Source of the DNA: Phycisphaerales bacterium
GTDB lineage: Bacteria; Planctomycetota; Phycisphaerae; Phycisphaerales; UBA1924
DNA length: 64,000 nt
NCBI GenBank assembly: GCA_029260345.1
Contig: JAJDDK010000007.1
Location: forward strand, 190,226 to 254,225
Direction: 5' to 3'
Shown: piece by piece, positions 25,670 to 34,130 of the stretch
Position numbering within the stretch: position 1 is the stretch's first letter
How the letters are laid out: each line of letters starts with the position of its first letter
Notes under the pieces: generated by a model
The model's database searches: none
Told to the model about the DNA's origin: nothing
Seen by the model: the letters and a program-made list of their open reading frames with translations, nothing else
Position numbers and translations under genes: made by a program

Positions 25670-27040
25670 TCAGGCGCCGCCGATACGCCGCGCGATGTGG
25701 AACGCCAGCTCCATCGCCTGCTGGTAATTCAAACGTGGATCGCACAGCGATGTGTAGTTCCGCGTGAGGTCATCCTCGTGCACGCCCGCAGCGCCGCCGA
25801 CGCACTCCGTCACATCTTCGCCGGTCATTTCGAAGTGAACGCCGCCGAGGTACGTCCCCATCCGATTATGAATGTCGAACGTGCGCTCGAGCTCGGCGAG
25901 AATCGCGTCAAAGTCGCGTGTCTTGATGCCGCTCTTGGTGCGCATGCCGTTGCCGTGCATGGGGTCGCACATCCAGAGCACGCGCGGTCCGGCCTGCTGC
26001 ACACCGTCGATGAGTTTCGGCAGTGAAGCGTCGATGCGATCCGCTCCCATGCGCACAATCAGCGAGATGCGCCCCGACTCGTTGGCCGGGTTGAGAATCT
26101 TCACGAGATCGACGACGTCCTCCGCCTTCGCGTCAGGACCGATTTTGACGCCCAGCGGATTGCGCACGCCGCGGAAGAACTCGACGTGAGCGCCATCGAC
26201 ATTGCGCGTGCGTTCACCGATCCACGGCATGTGCGTGGTGAGGTCATAGTGCCCTTCACGGCGGGGCACGGTGCGCGTCTGGGCGGATTCGTACAGCAGA
26301 TTCAGCCCTTCGTGACTGGTGAAAAACTCGACGCGCGTCAGTTCGTCAATGCTGGTCTCGCCCAGCGCTTCCATGAATCGCAAGGCCTCGGCGAGTTGCG
26401 CGCTGGCCTGCTGATATTCCGCACGCACCTGGTCCGGCAGTCCGGCATGGCGCAGGAACTGCAAGTCCCAGTATTCGGGATGGTGCAGATCCGCGAAGCC
26501 GCCCGCGACGAGCGCACGAATGAAATTCAGCGTCATCGCGGCGTGCTGGTACGCAATCAGCATCAGTTCCGGGTCGGCTCGGCGCGCTTCGGCCGTGAAG
26601 TCCGCCCGGTTCACAAGGTCGCCGAAATAGCTCGGCAGTTCGACCGACTGCCCGTTCGGCCCCGGTCGCGATTCCGTCTGGCTCGAGCGCGGCTTGGCGT
26701 ATTGCCCGGCGAACCGACCGATGCGCACGACCGGGCGCTTGGCGCCGTGGACCAGCACCAGCGACATCTGGAGCAGGATTTTTAGTTTGTTCGTGATGGT
26801 CTGAGGCGTGCAGTCCGCCAGCGTCTCAGCGCAGTCGCCCCCCTGAACGACGAACCGGCGCCCCTCCTGCGCTTCGGCCAGCATGCCGCGCAACCGCTCA
26901 ATCTCCCACGACGTCACCAAGGGCGGCAGCGCGTGCAGTCGCTCAACCACCGCGTTCAGCGCCGCGGCGTCGTCGTACGGCGCCTGATGCGCGGCGGGGC
27001 GCTTCGTCCAGGATTGAGGCGACCAGGAGGCGAGTGACAT
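25670..27040 (-). CDS. Class II 3-deoxy-7-phosphoheptulonate (DAHP) synthase
   Basis: First step of the shikimate pathway (phosphoenolpyruvate + erythrose 4-phosphate), cytoplasmic, about 456 residues as usual for the plant/mycobacterial-type enzyme. Family stretches: VQGGDCAETL, KRPVVRIGRFAGQYAKPRS, TSHEGLNLLYE, WIGERTRNVDGAHVEFFRGV, VLWMCDPMHGNG, GGVHFEMTGEDVTECVGG. ATG 27040 (MSLASWSPQS) is preferred, with GGAG upstream; the frame stays open to 27169. It diverges from the histone-like gene. Confidence 0.95.
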   Translation of the reverse strand: MSLASWSPQSWTKRPAAHQAPYDDAAALNAVVERLHALPPLVTSWEIERLRGMLAEAQEGRRFVVQGGDCAETLADCTPQTITNKLKILLQMSLVLVHGAKRPVVRIGRFAGQYAKPRSSQTESRPGPNGQSVELPSYFGDLVNRADFTAEARRADPELMLIAYQHAAMTLNFIRALVAGGFADLHHPEYWDLQFLRHAGLPDQVRAEYQQASAQLAEALRFMEALGETSIDELTRVEFFTSHEGLNLLYESAQTRTVPRREGHYDLTTHMPWIGERTRNVDGAHVEFFRGVRNPLGVKIGPDAKAEDVVDLVKILNPANESGRISLIVRMGADRIDASLPKLIDGVQQAGPRVLWMCDPMHGNGMRTKSGIKTRDFDAILAELERTFDIHNRMGTYLGGVHFEMTGEDVTECVGGAAGVHEDDLTRNYTSLCDPRLNYQQAMELAFHIARRIGGA

Positions 27041-27378
27041 GAGAACTCCGAACATCGGCGCGCCAGTGCGCACGCGCGAGTGAACCTTACGACATGCATG
27101 CGCTTCGTCGAGCGCGAGATGTTGGAATGATGTCGCAAAAGTGGTCCAATAACGTGTTCGCTTGAGCACTATTTGAACTTTTTTTCGAAAAGTACCACCT
27201 GTTCTTTAGGCGCAAGGTGTGCGTGTCCGATTGCGGACCGGTTGGACGGCCCTATATCGCCGCATGGAGGCGGGAGGGTCATGTCTGGGAGGCCGGCCGT
27301 AGGGCGGTCCGACCCCCTTCGGAAATCCGGCCCGGGCCGCGACTGGCCTGCGCCTCTGTGGAAATGGAGTCAGTACTT
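27041..27378. promoter_or_regulatory. Divergent intergenic region between DAHP synthase and histone-like gene
   Basis: 338 bp. It contains an AT-rich island at about 27150-27212 (TTTGAACTTTTTTTCGAAAA), unusual in this GC-rich window and the likely promoter area, followed by a GC-rich stretch of about 165 bp before the histone start. An ATG with a good GGGAGGG ribosome site at 27281 lies in another frame. No exact promoter boxes could be assigned. Confidence 0.4.
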
Positions 27379-28233
27379 ATGCCCACGAAGAGAAACACAC
27401 CGCGTAAGAGCACCTCGAGTGCTCGCAAGAGCAAGACGCGCAAGACAGTCCGTCACAGCGCGTCGACCCGCAAGCCCAAGAAGACAGCCCGCGCCTCGGG
27501 CGGCAGCGCCACACCGAAGAAGCGCACCGCCAAGAAGAGCACCGCGAAGAAGACGGCCAAGCCGACCGCTCGCAAGAAGGCCACCGGCGCCAAGGCCAAG
27601 ACCACGAAGCGCACAACGGCGAAGAAGAGCCCCAAGACGACCGCCAAGAAGTCGTCCACAGGCCGCAAGCGCACCACGGTCCGCAAGAGCACCGCAAAGC
27701 GCACGCCGAGCAAGACCACCGGTCGTAAGCGCACCACGGCGAAGAAGACCACGACGCCCAAGGCGACCAAGAGCGCTCCCAAGAAGCGCACGACCGCCAA
27801 GAAGACGACGGGTCCCAAGACGCGCAAGAGCACGGCCAAGAAGACCGGCACGACCGGCACGGCCAAGAAGCGCACCGCCACGCGCAAGCGCACCACCGTC
27901 AAGAAGAGCGCCGCGAGCAAGACGACCGGCCGCAAGCGCACGACCGCTCGCAAGAGCACCGCGAAGCGCACGCCGAGCAAGACCGCCGCTCGCAAGCGCA
28001 CGACGGCCAAGAAGAGCCCGGCCAAGCGCACGACCGCGAAGAAGAACACGCGGACGAGCACGACGAGCCGCAAGCGATCCACCGCCAAGAAGACGACCGC
28101 CCCGAAGGCCCGCAAGAGCGTGAAGCGCGTCACCAAGCGCACCAGCTCGCCCAAGCTGCGCCTCGTCGGCGGCTCCGGCAAGACCACGCGTCGCGCCAAC
28201 ACCCGCGGCCGCGCGATCCGTCGCGCCGCCTGA
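27379..28233 (+). CDS. Histone H1-like Lys/Arg/Thr-rich DNA-binding protein
   Basis: 284 residues made almost entirely of repeats such as RKRTTAKKST and KRTPSKTTGR, without acidic residues until the C-terminus. This is the composition of eukaryotic H1 C-terminal tails and of chlamydial Hc2-like and planctomycete H1-like proteins, which condense DNA. The start ATG 27379 follows GGAG by 9 bp. It ends 28 bp before a strong terminator. The repetitive DNA keeps other frames open for nearly 1 kb, which are not genes. Repeat number is likely to vary between strains. Confidence 0.85.
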   Translation: MPTKRNTPRKSTSSARKSKTRKTVRHSASTRKPKKTARASGGSATPKKRTAKKSTAKKTAKPTARKKATGAKAKTTKRTTAKKSPKTTAKKSSTGRKRTTVRKSTAKRTPSKTTGRKRTTAKKTTTPKATKSAPKKRTTAKKTTGPKTRKSTAKKTGTTGTAKKRTATRKRTTVKKSAASKTTGRKRTTARKSTAKRTPSKTAARKRTTAKKSPAKRTTAKKNTRTSTTSRKRSTAKKTTAPKARKSVKRVTKRTSSPKLRLVGGSGKTTRRANTRGRAIRRAA

Positions 28234-28260
28234 GGCTGCTGACCACGACGATTTGTGAAG

Positions 28261-28288
28261 GACCGCGGCAAAGAAGCCGCGGTTTTTT
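28261..28288 (+). terminator. Rho-independent terminator of the histone-like gene
   Basis: Stem ACCGCGGC / GCCGCGGT around AAAGAA, directly followed by six T residues. Placed 28 bp after the stop codon. Confidence 0.92.
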
Positions 28289-28415
28289 CATGCGCCGATC
28301 ACGCCAACGTCCGCAAGAAAATCTGTTCCGAGAACTCGTCTCCTGCGAAAGTCGCCCCCCAATGCCGCCGATGCACCCCTCCGGAGAGAGCCCGCCCGTG
28401 CGGGTCCACGCGGGG

Positions 28416-28622
28416 ATGGAGCATCGAATCGTGAATGACTACACGATCCTCTTCGAACCGGAACGAGCCCTCGCCGAGGCGCGAGGCATGTTCCAGCGTT
28501 ACCTCACCGGATGGGCCATGGATGCGCTTTACCTGCGCAAGCATGGCCTGGACACGCCCACCTGGCGTGAGCCGCTCGATGAGGACGAAGCGATCGAGCA
28601 GTTTTTCCGCGATGCCGCGTGA
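28416..28622 (+). CDS. Small hypothetical protein upstream of fliD
   Basis: About 68 residues if ATG 28416 (MEHRIVNDYT) is used; the frame extends to 28290, with ATG 28362 possible. Sequence NDYTILFEPERALAEARGMF and a C-terminal acidic stretch LDEDEAIEQFFRDAA, no membrane segment or known motif. Its position 71 bp before fliD suggests a possible flagellar link. Start and function uncertain. Confidence 0.5.
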   Translation: MEHRIVNDYTILFEPERALAEARGMFQRYLTGWAMDALYLRKHGLDTPTWREPLDEDEAIEQFFRDAA

Positions 28623-28654
28623 CGCCTGACTGGCGCCTCGCTTGCGGGTAGCTC

Positions 28655-28690
28655 CCCGTTCCGTCCGATAGAGGAGAGAGAGGACGACAC
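28655..28690 (+). promoter_or_regulatory. Possible sigma28-like -10 box and ribosome site before fliD
   Basis: GTCCGATA at 28663-28670 resembles the FliA-type -10 GCCGATAA; no convincing TAAA -35 is at the right distance. A purine-rich Shine-Dalgarno GAGGAGAGAGAGG follows at 28672-28684 before ATG 28694. The same GTCCGATA octamer lies 12 bp before fliS. Confidence 0.3.
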
Positions 28691-28693
28691 GCG

Positions 28694-31507
28694 ATGAGCG
28701 GCATCACCACCGGTATCGGCATCTTCAGCGGCATTGACACCGCATCGCTGATCAATCAGCTGATTGCGATCGAATCGCGCCCCAAGGCCGCGGCTCAGAT
28801 CCGCCTCACCCAGCTTCAGAATCAGCAGGCGGCAGTGCTGGACATCAACACGCGCCTGCTGAACCTCGGCACGGCCGCGAAATCGCTGCGCCAGAACAAC
28901 ATTTTCAAATCCGCCAAGGCGACGACCTCGAACGGTGATGTCCTCAACGCCACCGCAGGCATCAACGCCACGCTTGGGTCGTTCAACTTCATTGTGAACC
29001 GCCTCGTCAGCACGCATCAGCAGATCAGCAAGGGCTTCACGAACAAGGACACCTCCGGCGTCGGCGCCACCGAATTCACATTCGAAGTCGGCGGCGGACG
29101 CGTGGACTCTTCGACGAAGCTCAGCGCGCTCAACGGCGGCCTCGGCATTGATCGCGGCAAGATCGAAATCACAGACGCCGACGGCGAAACCGCGACCGTG
29201 GATCTCTCGACCGCTGCGACCGTGGACGACGTGATCAACGCGATCAACTCCGCCGGCTCCATCAACGTCACCGCCAGCGCCGATGGCTACGGCCTGCAGC
29301 TTGACAACGTGCAGAGCGTCTCGAACGTGTTTGGTTCGGAAACGGCTTCATCGCTTGGCATCGCGAAGACGGCGGTCGGCAATGTGATCGAAGGCGATCA
29401 GATTCATGCGCTCAGTGAGAACACGCCGCTGTCGTTGCTGCGTGATGGGAACGGCGTTTCGTTTGTCGAGAAAGCTGGCCTTCAAGGAAGCACGGTTGCT
29501 GATTTTGTGATCAATGTCGCCGGCGGCGGAAGCCACTCCATTGTGCTCGGCGAGATCACGGTTGATGATCCCGATCCTGAAGCGGAGCCCACAGCGACCA
29601 TCGTCACTCAGAATGCGGCCGCCACGCTCGGCGACATTTTCAACATCATCGAAACAAAGAGCGGCGGCGAAGTGACCGGCGCCATCAGCGCCGACGGAAC
29701 GCGCATCGAACTCACCAGCGGGGTCGGCGATGTCAGTGTGACGGCCGGACCTTCAAATCGCCCCACGGCCTCGCATCTCGGCTTGCTCGGACAACCCGCG
29801 GCGCCGACGCTGACAAGTACGCGCCTGCTTTCCGGCCTCAATTCCACGCTTGTCTCAAACCTCAACGGCGGCAGCGGTCTCACCGCCACCGATCTTGACA
29901 TCACCACGCGCGACGGCTCGCTGTTCAACATCACGCTGGACGCCGATGGTTCGCTTTCCGATCTCATCGCCACCATCAACGCCGACACCGGAGGCGCCAT
30001 TACGGCGGCGCTCAACAAAACCGGCAATGGCATCAAGCTGACAGACAACACGGTCGGCGCCGGTTCACTCAATGTCTCCGGCGGCGCGGCGGACGACCTC
30101 AGCCTCACCGGCACATTTGCGGGCGGTGTCTCAGATTCCGGCAACTTGCAGTCGCGCTACATCTCCGAAGCCACACTGCTCTCAAGCTTGCGCGGCGGCG
30201 ACGGCATCGGCACCGGCTCGTTCACCGTCACCGACTCCAACGGCTCACTTTCCACGATCAACATCGGCAGCGGTGACAAGTCCGTCTTCGACATCATTCG
30301 AAAGTTCAGCAACATCTCCGGCGTGAACGCACGCATCAACGACACGGGCGACGGCATCGTGCTTGAAGACGTCGCCGGCGGTTCGCTCGGCCTGAAAGTC
30401 GCCGACTCCTCCGGCCGCGTGGCCCGCAACCTGAACCTCGTCGGCGAAGGCGATCCTCTCGGCGACAACAGCGTTGACGGCTCGTTCGAGCGCACCGTCG
30501 AGTTCAACGCGACGGACACGCTTCAACAGGTCGCCGACAAGGTGAATTCCGCCGGTGTCGGCGTCAGCGCCTCCATCATCAACGATGGCTTCGGCGCCAA
30601 CCCGTTCCGTCTCGTCTTCACGTCACAATCCTCCGGCACGATCGGGCGCACGACGATTGACACGCAGGGGTTTGATCTCGGTTTGACGCAGCTCACCGCC
30701 GCGCAGGACTCGGTCGTCTTCTTTGGCTCGACCAATCCTGCTGACGCGATCCTGCTGACCAGCTCCAGCAACACGCTCGACAATGTCATCAGCGGCGTGT
30801 CGATCAACCTGAACACGACGAGCACGCAGCCCGTCGAAGTCAACATTTCGCGTGACACCGCCGCGATCGAGACGGCGATCACCGAATTCGTCGAATCGTT
30901 CAACAACGTCCTCGATCGCGTCAAATTCCACGGCCGTTTCAATCGCGAAACGGAAGAGCGCGGCGCCCTGCTCGGCGATGGTCTCCTGCAAAACGTCGAA
31001 CGCTCCCTGCGCACCACGATCCAGGGCGAAGGCCAGAACGTGCAGAGCGAATTCAGTTTCCTCTTCCAGGCCGGCATCAGCATCGGCGATGGCGGCAAGG
31101 TGGAGTTCGACAGCGAGAAGTTCCGCACCGCCTACGAGCAAGACCCCGCGGGCGTCGCCGAACTCTTCTCCGGCTTCAAGCAAGAGCCCAACGAGCCGAC
31201 TGAGCTCTCCCCCGGCGTGACCGTGGCGAACACCGACGAAATCTTCAGCAAGCTCGGCGTGCTGGAAGTGCTCGCGCAGCTCACCAGCAGCTTCACCGAT
31301 TCGATCGATGGCGTGCTGACCCGGCGCAAGCAGACGTTCGACAGCCAGATTCAGCTCCAGCGAGGCCGCATCACGCAATTCGACGTGCAGCTTGAGCAGA
31401 AGCGGGGCCGCCTCGAGCAGCAATTCTTCGCCATGGAGCAGGCGCTGGCGCAACTGCAAGCGCAACAATCGGCGCTCGGATCCCTGGGCGCAGGATTGGC
31501 CGGCTGA
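28694..31507 (+). CDS. fliD: Flagellar filament cap protein FliD (enlarged)
   Basis: Hook-associated protein 2, exported through the flagellum to cap the filament and fold flagellin. The N-terminal GIGIFSGIDTASLINQLIAI and the C-terminal region with a coiled-coil end (TQFDVQLEQKRGRLEQQFFA) match FliD_N and FliD_C. At 937 residues it is about twice the E. coli size: the middle holds several flagellin-IN-like repeats (LSDLIATINADTGGAITAAL, VFDIIRKFSNISGVNARIND, LQQVADKVNSAGVGVSASII). Followed by its usual partner fliS. Confidence 0.92.
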   Translation: MSGITTGIGIFSGIDTASLINQLIAIESRPKAAAQIRLTQLQNQQAAVLDINTRLLNLGTAAKSLRQNNIFKSAKATTSNGDVLNATAGINATLGSFNFIVNRLVSTHQQISKGFTNKDTSGVGATEFTFEVGGGRVDSSTKLSALNGGLGIDRGKIEITDADGETATVDLSTAATVDDVINAINSAGSINVTASADGYGLQLDNVQSVSNVFGSETASSLGIAKTAVGNVIEGDQIHALSENTPLSLLRDGNGVSFVEKAGLQGSTVADFVINVAGGGSHSIVLGEITVDDPDPEAEPTATIVTQNAAATLGDIFNIIETKSGGEVTGAISADGTRIELTSGVGDVSVTAGPSNRPTASHLGLLGQPAAPTLTSTRLLSGLNSTLVSNLNGGSGLTATDLDITTRDGSLFNITLDADGSLSDLIATINADTGGAITAALNKTGNGIKLTDNTVGAGSLNVSGGAADDLSLTGTFAGGVSDSGNLQSRYISEATLLSSLRGGDGIGTGSFTVTDSNGSLSTINIGSGDKSVFDIIRKFSNISGVNARINDTGDGIVLEDVAGGSLGLKVADSSGRVARNLNLVGEGDPLGDNSVDGSFERTVEFNATDTLQQVADKVNSAGVGVSASIINDGFGANPFRLVFTSQSSGTIGRTTIDTQGFDLGLTQLTAAQDSVVFFGSTNPADAILLTSSSNTLDNVISGVSINLNTTSTQPVEVNISRDTAAIETAITEFVESFNNVLDRVKFHGRFNRETEERGALLGDGLLQNVERSLRTTIQGEGQNVQSEFSFLFQAGISIGDGGKVEFDSEKFRTAYEQDPAGVAELFSGFKQEPNEPTELSPGVTVANTDEIFSKLGVLEVLAQLTSSFTDSIDGVLTRRKQTFDSQIQLQRGRITQFDVQLEQKRGRLEQQFFAMEQALAQLQAQQSALGSLGAGLAG

Positions 31508-31562
31508 TTCTTTCAACCATGGGTGAAGGGTCGCCGCCGTTCGTCCGATACCTCGTATCGCC

Positions 31563-32018
31563 ATGAAACAAGATTCGTCAAACCAATATCTCCGGACCAA
31601 GGTGATGACGGCCAGCCCCGCCGAGCTGCGGCTGATGCTCATCGAAGGCGCGATCCGTTTTTGCGGGCAAGGGCGCGAAGGCCTCGCCACCAAAAACTAC
31701 GAACAATCGTTCGAAGGCCTCACGCAGGCCAAGGCGATCATCATGGAGTTGATCAACGGCTTACGCCCGGAGATCGACGCGGAACTGTGCGCTCGCCTCA
31801 GTTCGCTGTACACCTTCATGTACACGCGGCTCATCGAGGCTAACCTCGAAAAAGCGCCGGAGATGATTGACGAAGTCATCAAGCTGCTCGACTACGAGCG
31901 TGAGACGTGGACTCTCCTCATCGAGAAACTCGCCGAGGAGCGCAAGAGCGGCGCCGTTTCTGCAAACAGCGCCGAACCGAAGCCGCACGCGATGTCCACA
32001 CTCAGCGTCGAAGGCTAA
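31563..32018 (+). CDS. fliS: Flagellar export chaperone FliS
   Basis: Cytosolic four-helix chaperone for flagellin, 151 residues. Typical start NQYLRTKVMTASPAELRLML and GAIRF, then LYTFMYTRLIEANLEKAPEM and a helix ending in EETW-like ERETWTLLIE. It lies 55 bp downstream of fliD on the same strand, the usual fliD-fliS order. No flagellin gene is in the window. Confidence 0.92.
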   Translation: MKQDSSNQYLRTKVMTASPAELRLMLIEGAIRFCGQGREGLATKNYEQSFEGLTQAKAIIMELINGLRPEIDAELCARLSSLYTFMYTRLIEANLEKAPEMIDEVIKLLDYERETWTLLIEKLAEERKSGAVSANSAEPKPHAMSTLSVEG

Positions 32019-32058
32019 GCACAACCGGGCGCCATGGTTCGCCAAAAATCCGGGGTGC

Positions 32059-32089
32059 CATGGTTCGCTCGCGCAGCGAGCGAACCATG
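32059..32089. repeat. Perfect 14-bp stem hairpin between fliS and holB
   Basis: CATGGTTCGCTCGC and its exact complement around a GCA loop, in the gap between two convergent genes. No T-run follows on either strand, so it is not a classical intrinsic terminator; it may still insulate the genes. A shorter CATGGTTCGCC copy precedes it (32033-32044). Confidence 0.85.
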
Positions 32090-32152
32090 AAAAAGCGAAC
32101 ATTCCATTGACACTCCGTCGCACTCCCCTTCGGGCTATACGACGCCACCCGA

Positions 32153-33202
32153 TTATCGTGCAAGCTGCGCTGACAAATTCTCAAAAGCCAGCTTCAAATT
32201 CACATTGGCATTCACATGCCACTGTGTCTGCGCAATGAGATCAATGTCGCGCATCGCGCGTTCACTCTCAGCGGACCCCGGCTCAGTTTGCCACAGCCGC
32301 TGACGTGCCCGCTCACTTACAAGATCCAGCACGCGGGCGGCGCCGACTTTGTTTGCTGCATCCTTGCTGGGGTTGTCGTCTTTGTGACGCTCGACCCAGC
32401 CGGTGGCCCATGCATCCACAAGTTCATTGAGCGCCGGCCCAAGCTCGATGGCGTAGACGCCGCGCTCCGCCGCGACGAGCAATGGCTCCAGCTTCTGCGC
32501 GCCCGCCGCGAATCCCGCTTCACGCGTTTGCAGCAGCAGCCCCGGTGAGCCGCGCGAGAAATCGATCAACCAGTTCAATTCCGCCGGCGGCGCCTCAATC
32601 GCCTCCTGCCGCACCCAGTCGCGCATCGATTCTGCATCCAGCGTGCCGAACGCCACGCGCTGGCAGCGACTGCGAATCGTCGCGAGCAACCGATCCTCAC
32701 TCGAGGTGACCAGAATGATCACCGTCCCCGCAGGCGGCTCTTCCAGTGTCTTGAGCACGGCGTTCTGCGCGATGTTGTTGAGCAGTTCCGCTTCATCGAC
32801 AATGAAAACCTTTTTCGCGATCGACGGCGCATTCACCGTCGGCGCCAGCGCGGCGGGCGTCAGCAACCGCTCAACAATCACTTCCTTCGGGATCGATTGA
32901 AGTTTCTGATTGCGCACGCGGGCTTCTTCGGAGTGCCGCGCCAATTCCTTTGTGATGACGTGCAGATCAGAATGCTGAAACGTCCCCGGCGCCCGATCCG
33001 GCCCGATGACTTGTCCGGTTTCAACCTTGACTCCCGGCGTCAGCAGCGCTTCGCCAAACGCGCGCGCCGTCGTGAATTTGCCAACACCAAATGGCCCATG
33101 AAAAATCCACGCATGATGCAGGCGGCCTGAATCAATCGCGCCGGCCTGCACGTCGATGGCGTGATCCTGCCCCACGATGTGTTCGAACAAACGCCGCGTC
33201 AT
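32153..33202 (-). CDS. holB: DNA polymerase III delta-prime subunit HolB
   Basis: Clamp-loader AAA+ subunit, 349 residues. Walker A-like GPFGVGKFTTA, FIVDEAELLNNIAQNAVLKT, LEEPPAGTVIILVTS and the SRC motif IRSRCQRVAF. Begins with FEHIVGQDHAIDVQ, standard for HolB/DnaX-like proteins. The ATG overlaps the stop of the upstream SDR gene by 4 bp (ATGA), so it is translationally coupled to it. Confidence 0.92.
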   Translation of the reverse strand: MTRRLFEHIVGQDHAIDVQAGAIDSGRLHHAWIFHGPFGVGKFTTARAFGEALLTPGVKVETGQVIGPDRAPGTFQHSDLHVITKELARHSEEARVRNQKLQSIPKEVIVERLLTPAALAPTVNAPSIAKKVFIVDEAELLNNIAQNAVLKTLEEPPAGTVIILVTSSEDRLLATIRSRCQRVAFGTLDAESMRDWVRQEAIEAPPAELNWLIDFSRGSPGLLLQTREAGFAAGAQKLEPLLVAAERGVYAIELGPALNELVDAWATGWVERHKDDNPSKDAANKVGAARVLDLVSERARQRLWQTEPGSAESERAMRDIDLIAQTQWHVNANVNLKLAFENLSAQLAR

Positions 33203-34128
33203 TGCTGATGCTCTCGAATCCAGGCGATCGACTCCGCCAAACCGACATCATACGACGTGACCGGCCACTCACCGACCAGCATTCGCGTGTCCACATCATC
33301 AAACGTCGCCGGCGCATTGTAAATCGGGTAGACCTGCGCAAACTCGCGCACGTCCGGCCGCAGCTTCGCCGCCATCTTCATCGCAAAGGGTGTGATCATT
33401 TTGAGCCGCAGTGGCTTTTCCGCCAGGCGCGCCGCTTCCGTGAGCAGCGACGCCGGCGTCATCGCCCCGGAGCCTGCAATGATCCACCGCCCGCCGAGCG
33501 CGCGTTCGTTCTGCGCCAGCCGCACGACGGGTTCGGCAACGTCCGGCACATACACAAAATCGCGCAAATGCTCGGTGTTCCCCGGCCACAAGACTTTCTC
33601 GCCTTTGAGAATCGCTTTGAGCGCATCGTCCAGCACACCATGCGTGCGCGGCCCGTAGAAATCCGGCAACACGACCGACACGCCGCCCGCATCGCGAATG
33701 ATCGTTTCCTGCTCCAGCCGAATCTTCGACTTCGGATTCGACGGATTCGGCTCTGTCTGGTTTGACATCACCTCATCGCGGCCTGCGAGGAACCAGTATC
33801 CCGTAATCAGAACAACGCCCGCATCCGTCGCGCGGCTCGCATCCGCAATCGACCGCGCCATCGTCACGTGCTGATCAAACTTTGCCATCGGCACGCCGAT
33901 GCAATTGAACACCGTGTCGCAGTCCGCCATCGCAGCGCGGCATTCATCCGGATTCGCAACGTCCGCTACGACGTGCGTGACGGGCGCTTCGCCGTACGCG
34001 TCGACCAGATGCGCCGCGTTGCGCGACACCACGCGCACCTGCGCGCCCAAATCAAGCAGCGCGTTCACCATCACACGTCCCGTCGCGCCAGTGGCGCCGA
34101 GCACCGCGACTCGCTGAAGATCGCGCAT
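33199..34128 (-). CDS. NAD(P)-binding SDR/NmrA-type oxidoreductase
   Basis: 309 residues, Rossmann motif VLGATGATGRVMV at the N-terminus, then VADVANPDEC and a KxxxE-like SKIRLEQETIIRDAG. This is the atypical/extended SDR or NmrA-like pattern (NAD(P)-dependent epimerase or regulator). A catalytic YxxxK is not obvious. It sits between an aminotransferase (2 bp gap) and holB (4 bp overlap) in one operon. Substrate unknown. Confidence 0.82.
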   Translation of the reverse strand: MRDLQRVAVLGATGATGRVMVNALLDLGAQVRVVSRNAAHLVDAYGEAPVTHVVADVANPDECRAAMADCDTVFNCIGVPMAKFDQHVTMARSIADASRATDAGVVLITGYWFLAGRDEVMSNQTEPNPSNPKSKIRLEQETIIRDAGGVSVVLPDFYGPRTHGVLDDALKAILKGEKVLWPGNTEHLRDFVYVPDVAEPVVRLAQNERALGGRWIIAGSGAMTPASLLTEAARLAEKPLRLKMITPFAMKMAAKLRPDVREFAQVYPIYNAPATFDDVDTRMLVGEWPVTSYDVGLAESIAWIREHQQ

Positions 34129-34130
34129 GA

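Noticed and set aside
27173-28123. 316-residue Pro/Arg-rich frame inside the histone-like gene
   Set aside because: The repetitive codons keep a second frame open; the Lys/Arg/Thr frame has the matching composition, start and terminator.
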